64,000 nucleotides of DNA from contig RSEF01000021.1 in the NCBI GenBank assembly GCA_003993805.1, positions 920,835 to 984,834 on the forward strand, in the 5' to 3' direction. The notes under the pieces were generated by a model. The model searched no databases. It was not told where the DNA came from and saw only the letters and a program-made list of their open reading frames with translations. Numbering within the stretch: position 1 is the stretch's first letter; each line of letters begins with the position of its first letter. The translations under genes and the position numbers were made by a program. This DNA comes from Himantopus leucocephalus (lineage: Eukaryota; Chordata; Aves; Charadriiformes; Recurvirostridae). Of this stretch, positions 52,570 through 64,000 are shown one piece after another.

Positions 52570-55540
52570 AGTGTAGTGTTTTCTTAGAGCTCAGTACAAC
52601 AGGAAGAAAGTAATGGGACAAAGATAAATATGCAACATGAAGAGAACTCAGGCAGGGGAAGCAAGATTCCCAGGGGGTCATGTGAAACCTCCCTGAAGAG
52701 CGATGCCTCAGCTGCCTTTAAGTCCACAGGCAAGAGGACTTTCTCCCTTGTCACCTGATGTAGATTGGGGTGAAGGAAGAAAGGGTCATTACTGCATTCC
52801 CTGATGATGCTGAGCTGCTGAGGGATGGCAGCTTAACAGTGCCCAGTCCCCTCCTGCTGCCACAATAAGTGCGTGTCAGGATCAAGCATCTGCTCCCACT
52901 GCTACTGGAGAGAGATAACTGTTTCTCTTGGTCACTCCTAAAGACAGACCCAAATCTATTTCTTTGCAGCACCTTGCCCAGTCCCAGCTGCCCGTGACAA
53001 CAGGATTGCCTGTGCATCGCACAGGCTGTAAGAATTGTGTCTAATTACCATCAAGCACAGCACGGAAGGTAAATATTGACAACCCTAATGTCAAGGCTTT
53101 ACATCCAGATTGCAGACAGACAGGGACAACATGACTTAAAAGATTCTATGACTGTGACCTGCACTTACGCGGCTGCACACACAGATGTGGGAAGGTGATA
53201 CGTGGGCACAGATCACAAGTGTTACTAGGGCAAGCCACCTCCTGCTTGGGCACTCAGGGCAGTGAGATTTGTCCCCTGAGCCACCACGTTTTTTTATAAT
53301 GCTGTTGTATCTTGGCATCTAAAGTAAATGAGGGAGAAGACAAAAAAGCAGCTGCAAAATGGTTCTAGTCCGACTCCTTTGTATGCGGAGTACCAGTACA
53401 CTTTCTCAGCCCCAGATACTTCCTGATAGTATCTGCAATGAATAGAGCTGGAGTCCGGAATTGCTGCTGGGGGATAGCAATCTTGATAATAGGCACCAAT
53501 AGTCTGAGCTGTGAAGTCCTACTTTGTTCGATACGTACTTCACATAAACCTTGGCTAATCAAGGCTCACAGAAAGCTTGAAGTAAACACCTAACAGTGAT
53601 ACACATGCTACATTGATCTCAATAATATACATCATAAATCTCTGACTGTGCTGTTTCAGTAAGGCCTACAGCTTGATACAGCTTGTTCACTTCAGATAAA
53701 TTGTAAGACAGATGAAGCCAGCTATAACAAAGAAAAATGTCCTTACAAATGCAGAGCAGCTGGATGCACTGTGCAGCTATTTGAAATCTTCTGAACATTC
53801 ATCCTTCTCTTACACAATGCAGCAAGTCAGCACCTGTCTGGAAATTACTGCCACCTCATCCATCAATAAAAACTTGTAAGAAAAGACTTCGACTTTATCT
53901 AAATGAATAATTGTCCAAGACAGATTTATTTCATAGTCAGGGAAAGCTGTAGAGCCTAGAAAAAACAGGAAGAAAAATATATCCGTTCAATTCCATGTCA
54001 AAAATTGCAAACATAAAGCAAAAATAAATAAAACCACATTGAATAATAATTAAAAAATATTACAAGTATAGACTTGTATACAAGTATATGCAGTATACAA
54101 GTATATGCAGACCCGAGACAAGGAGGCTGGAGCTGTCACAGAAAACTAGAGAGGCTGTAGGGAGAGCTCCATAGCCCAGGCTGTTTGTCTCTCCACCAGA
54201 GCGAGCAGAGCTCTCGGCGCAAGCAGAAAGGTGCGGGGGAAGCGAGCCGCCAGAGTCCCATCCGTGCCAGCCTGAGCCTGCCGGTAACGGTGTCAGGCAG
54301 CAAACTGGAGCATGAAACGGGAGCCAAGCAGGCAGACACCCGCTTGAGCTGCACAGCAGCAGTATGCAATATGTACCCCGAGAGTGAACGCAACCGCGGA
54401 GCAACCCTACTACAGATAAAGCCACCGTCCCATTACTTTTGAAGTTGGGTGTGAGTAAGAATCACAGGTCCAACACCTATCTCTCACCCTCTGCCGACAA
54501 TACAGAAGTACATCTTTCAGCTCACCTTTGACATCCACAGAGGTGAAAGCTACAGGTTTTTAAACTGCACGCGAGAACTTCAGCTGACAGGAGGACGACT
54601 GACAAACCAGTAATGTAGCTGGACTGACACTGCCCAGATCCTGAATAAAAACATAGCACCACCTTGAACTTTTTCATTTCACGAGTCTTCACTTGTCATA
54701 ATTTTTGGGTCAAAAATACCTAATTTGGCTCACATTTGTAAGTATGTTTAGAATGACCAAAACACCCTTTTAAAAAGTTAACAAATCATCAGCAAAAATA
54801 CATCTGATGTTACTTCAAGATGCCTGTATTTCAAGGAACTGCATCACTTACCTTGCCAGAAGCACCTGTAGTTACATACTTATCTAAGATTATTTCTTTC
54901 TTTTCCAACTTGAATAAGATGCTACATCTTTTGATCTGTACCTTGTACTCCCTGCAGTGACGTTGCCTTTCTCCTGCAGGCTGCCTTAAGCACTTTCAAC
55001 CACACCTCTCTCTAAAGTCCCTTAAAGCAGAAAAAGATGAGTAAATTGTTTCTCTGCAATTAGTTAAGAACTTTATTGCTCTATGAGACTTGCCTGTAAA
55101 TTAAACCTATGAATTGTTTCTTTGTACTTCCTCTAGAACACAAATTTTAGCATGGTGGAGCCAAACTGCTCCCAGGGTGTTTATTATTTACTTTTCCTCA
55201 CAAAATCAGCACAGACAGAAGTTTTAAATCCTGCACGCAAAACCCCAACAGTTTACACATCCAAATATAATCCTTTACATTCAAAAGGTACTTACCTTTC
55301 TTCGTGGGATGCAATTAGAAAGGAAATAACACATCCTGAAATGGGTAGAGTGAGATAAAATAAAATAAAAAAAACAACCACAAAACCACACACAAAACAG
55401 GATGAATGGCCACTGCATCACCAGTTTCACTGTACCCACAACCTCAACAACTATGTACAATCAGGAAAATGTAATGCATATTTACTTAAAAGTCTGTTTT
55501 CTAGAAACTACCAAACAACAAAAGTAAACACACACTTGAA
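52570..55540. other. Intergenic DNA between UTS2 and PER3 3' ends
   Basis: No coding exon or repeat family was recognised. A moderately GC-rich patch at 54.1-54.4 kb gives overlapping open frames on both strands without any family signature. If PER3 uses a far distal poly(A) site, part of this may be transcribed. Confidence 0.5.
54077..54110 (+). repeat. 17-bp tandem duplication
   Basis: Two perfect adjacent copies of a 17-base unit (TATACAAGTATATGCAG) occur, with a degenerate partial copy to the left. It looks like a simple local duplication. Confidence 0.85.
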
Positions 55541-55549
55541 ACAGTTCTT

Positions 55550-58500
55550 TGCAGCATATTTTTCAGTTTTATTTATAAAACCAGAAGCTCCTTTAAAGTA
55601 TACAGTTAAAATCACAACTGTAAATTCAACCACAGCTAAATATTATTTCAATAAAATATTCCTATCAACTGATGTAAAAATTCATTCGATTGTGATTTAA
55701 AACTCAATTCAGCTGGAAGATAAACTTACCAATACATTACATATTCAGCAAATATTTATTGCACACTGTAAAAATACACAGGGGTCCCTCCTGTTCATAG
55801 CAATGCCATGAAAATATTCGCACATCAAGTCATCTTTTAAAAACATAATTCTATATTTATGAATACCACAAAAAAAATTGCCAGCAAGGGTTTCCAAACT
55901 GCTGACGCCCCCACAGGGGGTAGTAACTGCATCATTAGCGTACTTGCGTGTTTTCCCTTTGATCACCAAAAAAGCGACCTTCCAAGCAGCTCTAAACTGT
56001 CTGCAACTTTTTAATTATGCCAGGCAAAACAAAGTCACATAAGCAAAATAGCATGTGCAAATCTGGCTGCAATATTTACTCCATTGGTCTTTCAGACCAG
56101 AACTAGATCTTGCTTCGACTACTCCCGCAAACTACAGAGACTGAAAGGTTAATATACGCTGAAGTAAAAACTACCGGTTCCTGAAAACTTACAGAAATGA
56201 GGTCCTTCCCAAAAGGCTCGATAAGGCATTTGATTGCAAGATGTTGTGGTTCTAGCGGGGTAAAGAGTGGCTTGGGAAACTGTTTTTTGTCCTAAACCTG
56301 GTTTTGCAGCCAAGACCATTTTAGTTTTTGGGCAAATAATTTAGTTTCACTGTCACACATGGCACTGATTCACCTCTTCATTTCATGGTATTCTTCTCCC
56401 ATACCATTTTTTCCGTAACCCAGGACTACTGCAGCCCCAGACCAGGAATCTTGCACCCAAGATTTAGCCAGGATTAGAAACTTTGAATGCAAACTCCTAG
56501 GCACGTGCACCTTCATTATGTGCGGTCGTAGGGTATAGTGTTCACAGCACTACAAAAACTGACCAGGATTTCTGTTGCTTTATGATCCTACTGGGCACAA
56601 ATTCACAGTAGTAGGTGGTACAAGAAGGGTTAATGTCTCCAAACAAGAAACACATTTAATATGATCAAGTTTCTACGTACAGGTCAGCATCTTGACCACT
56701 TGTAGCAAAGACAGCACAGGATACAGTGAGTGAAGATCCCCAAATTACACTCCTGCATTTGGTATGAACCAGGGCTATGCATCTGTGCCAGTCCTTTGCA
56801 CCTCTGCCTTGTTTTATACAACTGGGATAATGATAGTCATCTTTTTGACATGTTCCCAGACCTCTGAATGAAAATCATTATTCAAGTGTTAGGTACACAT
56901 TACCATTCTCCTAAACTAAGTCCCACTGTTTTATAAAATGGATGACACGTACACCTGCTAAGACATCACAAACCATCTCATTTTCATACTCAGGAAATAA
57001 ACAGTGGAAATAACATACAGCAAAAGAGTTCATTATCTAAATTTTGCTTCAGACTTACACTTTTAAACTATTTTGAAGGAGACGGCTGTCCTTACCTGGA
57101 GTATTCAAATTGTTTCACTAAGTCTCAAAATACACTAAAGCAGTCATTTTAATTTAAGCACAGCTCTCTAGAATGGATTCTAGTGTATCAGTCTAATTTG
57201 ACAGTTAAGTTAGTTAAGAAGCTTCCCAATGAAGAAAAGAACCTATACACAAAGCATCTTATTACATGTTTTAGAGCAAATATTTTAGGCAGTGTGGTTA
57301 TAAAGCAGAATACCGTATTTGGAAAGTGCTGGAAAAAGACTAGGACAGGTGTAAGGTATTGCCCACATTTTCCTACTTGAGTACATAACTCCATATATGT
57401 AAACACCTACTGAAGTCTCTTATTTTAAGGAGTGTTTAAAGTTTGGAAACAAAAAGTACTGAGGATGTGTGGACCTCTGCTGATTAGAACACTTAAGAAA
57501 AAACAAGTTCAAGCCGAAAAAAATGAAAGACAAATAAAGAAATGCAGCTTAAGAATAAATAGAAAGCAACAGGTATAAACAGAGCAGGCAAGCAGACTGT
57601 AAAAAAACCCAAACCAATAAATAAAAAGAACACTGCCTGAGTCAAATTAGCCTTGAGAACTTAAAATTCTGTAAAAATAACATTCCTTGAAATAAGCTTT
57701 AATGATAGATTGTGACTGAATTGATTTTCAAAAGTAACAAAAACCTTCAGATAAATACAGTTTTCCTTCAATGATCTGCAGATCACAGTATTTTTAACTC
57801 ACTCAATAACTTGAAGCTTACTAGTAAATGAAACTGAAAAAGTGAAAATCCTTCACATAGACGAAGAGTTACACAGAACAAAAGGATGAATAATGCGTTA
57901 CATTCTAAAACTCTTTGTTGAGAAGGCAAGGGTGATTAACAACACCACAAGGAAAATCTGATTACATCCAGCTTTTGACAAACAAAGGGGGAAATCAGAC
58001 AAGATTTGCCAGGTTTCAGTGAAGCGTGTCCTGCTCGAAGAGCACTTTGAGACATTCAGCTTGAAGCTAGAAGTATTAACACGAGAACAAGTCCTTTTAC
58101 ATACTGAAAGAGAAAGTGGTTACCACTTTCTGAATAACAAACTCACACTATGCACAAACTCATTTTTCGTCCATGGATTTCAGCAGCCAGAGACGCCATT
58201 TTAAAGAAAGAGGTTAAAACTTGTACAGGAAGTCAATAGTAACAAGAAATAATGAATATGTGGGGTTTGATTTTCAAGTTTGGCTCCACAACACGTGACT
58301 TTTCAAGAAAGCAGAAGAAATGAAGCCCAAACTCTTTCTTTTTGTTTTTGGCATCACCACAACAAAAAACAAAACATAACTGGCTCAAAATTTCCTATTC
58401 ACTATGTCTGGATCCAACTCATCTAACTACTCCAATACAACAACAAAAAAATTAAGATACAAATGTGCCTTCCAGACCACTAGCAACATAATATAAAAGA

Positions 58501-59421
58501 TCGCACATAGCTACTTGAATTAATAGCTAGGCCATAGTGCCTTGATAGAGAAGGTTTTCCACATGTCTTTTATTAAAAAACAGATCCTGTGTAAGGAAGT
58601 AACTCCTGAATTGTCACTTCTATTTTTTTTGATTGATATTTATAATTTAATCTCTAATGGATTTGCAAACCAGTTACCCTCAATTACTTTTAAACACCTA
58701 ACCTGAGAAACACAGCTTTAAAAGCAAAAGGTATAAAACAACTTGGTTCCAAAACACTTATCACAAAAAACACAGGGAATAGCTTTGCTTCTTTTCACTT
58801 CAGTTTACTTTTTCGATGGGCACAAGCTGGCAAAAGGCATTTTGATGCAGACTAACTTGGCCAGTTTTCAGCTGCTCATTAAAAAGCCTACTGGACTCTC
58901 GAACCAGCTACAGTGACTTTATGGCCTCAGAGCATCAGGATCTTCAGTTTAGGCCTTTAAATATTGAACAAACAAAAATGAAGAGCACCCCATTGTAGCT
59001 TGGTTTCAATACGTCCACCTTACTCGGCGAGTACGCATGCTCTGATTTGTTAGGGTCTTCACTGTAGGTTGTTAACCAATGCATCTTTTCAGGCTCTTAC
59101 TTGTCAAGTTCAAAGAAACAAACAACCCACCCAAAAAAACCTTTGTATTTTGCTCATCATTGAGCAATCAAAAGTTAGAAAAATAACCCAATTCTGTGCC
59201 AAGTCTGTGAGGTTGGGAAGGGAAATAGCCTCCCAGTGAAGCATTGTCTTCAAAGTCATGCCAGGAGTGGAGGAGTAATGGAGGAAGATTTAGTTTCACA
59301 TGTGACTGCTTGTGTTGGGAAGAGATAGCCAGATAGATTCACCGCTAGAATGAAGCGAAGCCAGAGGAAAAGAAAATGGGAATTACATCAAGCAGTTTTA
59401 CTGACACAAGCGCTGATGCCT
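55550..59421 (-). other. PER3: PER3 3' untranslated region (extent uncertain)
   Basis: Downstream of the PER3 stop codon lies nearly 4 kb of AT-rich DNA without recognisable exons or transposons. Minus-strand poly(A) signals occur at 58569-58574 (3' UTR about 0.85 kb), 55755-55760 and 55568-55573 (about 3.9 kb). Human PER3 has a 3' UTR of a few kilobases, so a long form is likely but unproven. Confidence 0.5.
55568..55573 (-). promoter_or_regulatory. PER3: Candidate distal PER3 polyadenylation signal
   Basis: The + strand TTTATT reads AATAAA on the - strand. It is one of at least three candidates; the most proximal is at 58569-58574. Which one is used cannot be told from sequence. Confidence 0.4.
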
Positions 59422-62400
59422 TCAGCGTTGCGGGAGCGGAGGTGATTTTCCCTCATTTTCCATATTGTCATCAGCCATTGCAGCCTCACAATTTGCTTCC
59501 CTGATGTCACATGTAACACAGCCCTTTAAAAAAGAAGAACGTACCAATTTAAATTCTCCTTTTTATGAGTGTATTTCAAAGAGTCAAATCCTGACAGCAT
59601 GATACATTGCAATCTCTTGAAATCTCTCACCGATAGACTGAAATCTCTTTAAAAGCAGAGATTACATAGACATCTTATTTTCAGAAGCAAGTACTTGCAC
59701 CTCCAACTTGTCTTGTCCCAGAAATGAATTCTTTGGTTAGTGGAACATACAGTTTTAGCTTTGAGATAAAAAGGCATGCAACTTCTGGAATTTGAAAGCC
59801 TTATGTTTCAGTTTTATGAGCAAGCTGCTCATTAAGGATTTGGACTGCAAACTGAACAGCAACAACACCGACAAAAAAAGTCTGAAACGCCTGAGTGTAT
59901 TGACAGACCAGGTTTTTCTTGTTCTTGAGAAATGGTAGTATGATATTGAAATTAAGTATTAAAACAAAAATCATGCATTTCTTTCTACTGTCAGAAGCCT
60001 GATAGCATTCGCAAATGACAATCTATATTGGAAACACAACCTAGTGCTCAGGAACAGTTTTAGCACCTTAGATAGCAAACATTTCTATTTGCATACCAAT
60101 ACATCTCATAATACATCTCATAACATTTGAGATTCAAACATTCAACAGAATTTTCTGCAAGACTACTGGACACCATTTTGTTATCTGAATCAAATACGTG
60201 GTCCTAACTGCAAGATTCTTATCAACACAGTGTTAGGAAAACAAAGACTAATTTTCTGGTCTTGTTCCAGAGCCAAGGACATAGATTTCTCAATTTTTCT
60301 GCTCCAAGAATACATACCACACCTCAGAACGCCACATTTGAAAATACTAGCACATAGAGCGTGCAGCGCTGTAACAGACATTAGATTTCTCTGCTGCATG
60401 AGTACATGAACGCAGCCCACTCTGCCTCGAAGTTTTCTGTACAACTCATCAGTGGAGCTCTAGATCTTTGCAGGACTAGTTCTGCCTTGCTCTTTTCTTG
60501 TCCATAGCACCTGGGAGCACTTTAAACTGATTACAACATTCTCTAACACATACTAATATAAATCAGAAGTAGTTTATCAGAGCACCTGACAGTTATAACA
60601 GATAAAATAATCAGGCATAAGATACTAAATTTATTAAAGAATTAATCCACCTACAAAAAACCAGCTATTTTTGTGTTTCTTACTATATGCCTGAGCCTCC
60701 TCTGTGGTTACGCGCATTTTTCAGCTTGCTGAACGCACTTGCTCTAATCTTTACTAATGTTCCAGTGTTATATGCTGTTCAACCACAGCAGCAATCAACT
60801 TTGTAAGAAAAAAAAAAAGGCAAAAAACCTAACACCAACAGGAAAATTATCACTAGATATGGACTCTCACGTGAGAACATGGCACTATCCCCATTCATCC
60901 AACAGTATTACTGAAGGGACTTCACTACAGGTGGCTCCTCCACAGGATTTGCATATCTTGCAAAAAAATACAATGGAACAACCTGTATTTTGGCATTTCC
61001 CATCTGGTTAGCATACTCGAGCTCATTTCCTTCTTATACTTACAAGTAATAACCATCAGTGATCCCAGCACTATAAGACTGCATTGGTCAGAAACGGCAC
61101 TGCCTCTGGCTAGCCAAGGCATGAATAAGCCGCTGATTCCTTTCACAACTCCTTACTTGGGTGCTGATTTGCAGAGGGACAGTCTGGGTCTGGATCCACG
61201 CATGCACCTCTGCGAGCTCCTTCTTTTGCCCTTCCGTAAACCAAGGCTGCTGCTTTCGCATGACCATCAGCTTCTCCAGATCCTCCTTTAAAACTTCCTC
61301 TTTAATTCTGCAGGTAAGAGACACCTGTGAACACAGCTGTACTAAATGAAGCAAGGCAGGCACTGATTACAATCACAGTGGGAGAGCCTCTTCACCACTA
61401 TCTATGGAGGAAGTCCAGACATCATCAGCTATCGAAAAGAAACTATACTTTGTTATACCTTGTTTGCTTTGTAAGGCTTCTTTCAACACTGGTCTGTCAG
61501 GGGGGGGTTTGTTTTGCTTTTGTGTGTTTTGGTGTTCTTTTTTTAAAATATGGAATCTCATTACAAATTATATGTAAGCTACTTGCAAAGTACAGGACAA
61601 TAACCAATCCCCTTAACACTTCAGCAAAAAGGTTACATGCTACCGTATTTTAACTGATGGGGGAAATGGGGAAGAAACAGACAAAAGGCAATAACCAGGG
61701 CATAAAACACACACACAGTAGATTACTACCAATGAAACTCCAACAACGTGTATGTGCTCTGTTTCTGTGGTCTCATTTTTAACTCTACAGTTCTATGCAG
61801 AATTCCAAAATACATGTCAGAAATCGTTGATGTTTTCCAACCTGTTAGGCATTTGGTAAGTCATTAGAACTTGCTCAGGTGTGCGATCCATCATCACCCA
61901 GGCTGACTCATGTTTGGATTTATGATCTGTCCCTTCTTCTTCTGCTTCCTGATTCTCCTCTTCTTTGGAAGCTTGCGAAGAATCATTACTGGCAAAATAC
62001 TTGCTGCTTTTGCCACTACCTGCTGAGAATTACCATGAAAAAAAAGAATGCAGATGCCTGAGAAATCCTAATAATTCAGCATAAAAAATAAAAGAACACC
62101 AGTATACTCTTGCGAGTCAGTTCTGTAATACGAACACAGGCACTCCCAGATGAGTGCTCTAGCAAGTGGTTACTACCTATTGGGAATTCAAAGATAAAGC
62201 GTATTCTATTAAGTTACTCAAGATCTCCAAAGGTCTATTTACTCTTCTCAAAATTAACTGCCTCAACTTCTCTGCTTCTGTTTCAAGAGTTCCTGCTCTA
62301 GGCAGATTTAGCTTTACTCAGACAAGATGTAAGCCAGTATCTAATGCAGGGAAAAGTGGTGACGAGCGAAATGAAAGAGTGACTTACAGGTTAAAGGAAT

Positions 62401-64000
62401 AGCTTGTTAGATTCCCATTTCCAACTACAATGACTTAAACAAACTTGGCTCCAAACGCTGGAAGCTGGTGAAGAGTAAAGACTACAGATCCTTTTACTGG
62501 GATTTCCCATTCCCATTAGAGTACCTTGTTATGAACTAACTATGAATTATTATTATTATGTTGGCAAGCCATCTAGCACCAAACATCCAAATCTCGAACT
62601 TCCCTACCTGTGCCACAACCAGAAGTCTCGTTGAAGCCAGAGCCTGAAGAACCAGATAAAGCTGATTCACTGCCTGATGCTGCTGAACCTGTACCCGACT
62701 GGGAGTCCTCGTACAGCGAGCGGTCAGTAAACTCACTAGAAGCACAACGGCTAGCACTATTACCACTATCTTCTGGATCATTGTTCTGGAGACAAAAATC
62801 AAAACAAACACAACCATGGAAGTCACATTTAAGTTTGAAAAATGAAGTTCATGCATTTACTGAATTTGTAATGTGTTGACTAACTTCTCTTATCAGTTCA
62901 ACAGGTTTGGAGTTTCTAGCTCTGAAAATGAATGCCCATTTAGAACTCAGGACAGCACTCTCAGGGTGAAATCAACAGGCATCTGGACTCTACTGATTTC
63001 TGCTAGGAATCCTTCCCGACTGGGTCAAGATACTCCACTGTTGCGTTCAGTTAGTATTTTCTGCTGACAAGAGAGCAGGAGTCAGTTCCCTTCACGTCCT
63101 GTTACGTGGCATGAAGCAGCGCACACATCAAGCAGTGGTGCGCTACAGGGAAAAGGACAGCCTTCCCCTGATTCACTGTGTGAAGCTCACCGCCTCAGCA
63201 GCTACAGGCACACCAACTCCCCTTTCAGGACCCTACCCTGCAGTTTCAGCTGATCCAGCCTTTCCAGCCCAATCTGGATTCGGGAGCCAACATTTTTTTC
63301 CTTGCCTGCAGAGCTCAGATTCCTGCCTCTGAGTTTACCGCGGAAGTTGGAGAGGCCTTTTCTATGCCCATGTATGGAAACCGACCCACACGGATCCCTG
63401 TTCTTCGTTCATTAGCTGCATCCCTGGGAGACAGAGGGAGTAATTAGAAGCGTATCTTCCCTTTGTTTTTGTTCTCCAGAGACTGTGGGACTGGGTGAAA
63501 ACGGATGCGAATTGCGCAGCACTAACGAAGTTCCACATGCACAAAAGCCCCAAACCCAAAATTCCTACCGACAATTTAATTGAAAAGGCTGCGGCCAAAA
63601 TGCTGAGCAAAAGCGGCTGGTGGCAGCCTCGACCAGAAGATCTCACACTTCTGTCATTTGCTAAGTGCCAACACTGTCCTGGTACACGTTCCCATGGGCA
63701 CAAGCGAAAACAGCTTTCTCTGCCTCCTGTGCTATTTGTGCCCTGCAGTCACACAGCACGGCCACTGCAAAAAGCAGCTACAAAATCTCGTGACCCTGAA
63801 ACACAGATCATCATCACTGGTTTTGGTGACTGACCGCCATGAAAGTCAGAGTTTCTCCTCTACATTAAAATTTGCATCACTTACACGTTTAGCGTCTGCA
63901 CGTGCTTTAACATCAGTACCAACGGAAAGCTCCATAGGTTTTGGCAGCTCTTCCTGAAGCAAATTCAGCTGAAGCGGGGAGCTGCTTCGCGAGCTACTCA
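59422..64000 (-). CDS. PER3: PER3, period circadian regulator 3 (partial, last five coding exons)
   Basis: Exons in transcript order on the - strand are 64000-63885 (continues off the window), 62785-62608, 62019-61842, 61307-61157 and 59523-59422. Intron phases match throughout. PER3 is a PAS-domain protein that joins PER/CRY repressor complexes of the circadian clock; the PAS domains lie outside the window. The visible part encodes [17 protein letters not shown], a Ser/Gly-rich segment with [10 protein letters not shown] and [11 protein letters not shown] as in other PERs, an acidic stretch, the conserved [15 protein letters not shown], and the CRY-binding core [19 protein letters not shown] followed by [13 protein letters not shown]. 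It ends GCVTCD and then a divergent tail finishing SPPLPQR. The match to human PER3 rather than PER1/PER2 in the CRY-binding region, and the position beside UTS2, support PER3. Confidence 0.95.

Noticed and set aside
63495..63833. A 112-codon + strand open frame antisense to the PER3 intron
   Set aside because: It looks moderately protein-like, but matches no family I recognise, has an in-frame stop just before its Met and no clear splice or poly(A) context. Frames of this length occur by chance elsewhere in the window.

Overview
The window is vertebrate nuclear DNA, most likely from a bird. It has intron-split genes with GT/AG junctions, isolated CpG islands, CR1-type LINE ends (the dominant avian and reptilian retroposon) and short introns. 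Every gene that could be recognised belongs to the block found at human 1p36.23. The species cannot be read from sequence alone. One 100-N gap and one single N in a poly(A) run show that it comes from a draft-style assembly.

Layout from left to right: (1) 1-7345 holds the 3' part of ERRFI1 (MIG6) on the + strand: intron 1, three coding exons and the 3' UTR. (2) 7346-20900 is an intergenic region with no recognisable gene, but with an unassigned CpG island at about 13.49-14.25 kb that runs into the assembly gap. (3) 20905 to about 29000 is PARK7 (DJ-1) on the - strand, complete, with six coding exons and a noncoding first exon. (4) About 28.44-30.5 kb is a strong CpG island containing the divergent starts of PARK7 (-) and TNFRSF9 (+). 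(5) 30063-32977 is TNFRSF9 (4-1BB/CD137) on the + strand, complete, with seven coding exons. (6) 33085-48430 is about 15 kb with no recognisable gene; it holds a small CpG cluster at 43.45 kb and a back-to-back pair of CR1 ends at 46.8-47.06 kb. (7) 48433-52540 is UTS2 (urotensin II precursor) on the + strand, complete, with a TATA box and four coding exons. (8) About 55.5-64 kb is the 3' end of PER3 on the - strand: the last five coding exons and a probable long 3' UTR. The most upstream of these exons continues past the window edge.

Gene order and relative orientations (ERRFI1 > < PARK7, TNFRSF9 >, UTS2 >, < PER3) match the human block read in reverse, as recalled. The genes do not form one pathway: ERRFI1 is an EGFR feedback inhibitor, PARK7 a redox-sensing deglycase/chaperone-family protein, TNFRSF9 a lymphocyte costimulatory receptor, UTS2 a vasoactive peptide hormone and PER3 a circadian repressor subunit. 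For the four complete genes, coding exons were joined by hand; each closed in frame with consistent intron phase, giving 465 (ERRFI1), 189 (PARK7), 275 (TNFRSF9) and 125 (UTS2) residues. No clearly new genetic system was found. The most useful leads are the orphan CpG island at the gap, the divergent PARK7/TNFRSF9 promoter with a perfect kappa-B site, and sequence differences in the avian-type 4-1BB receptor.
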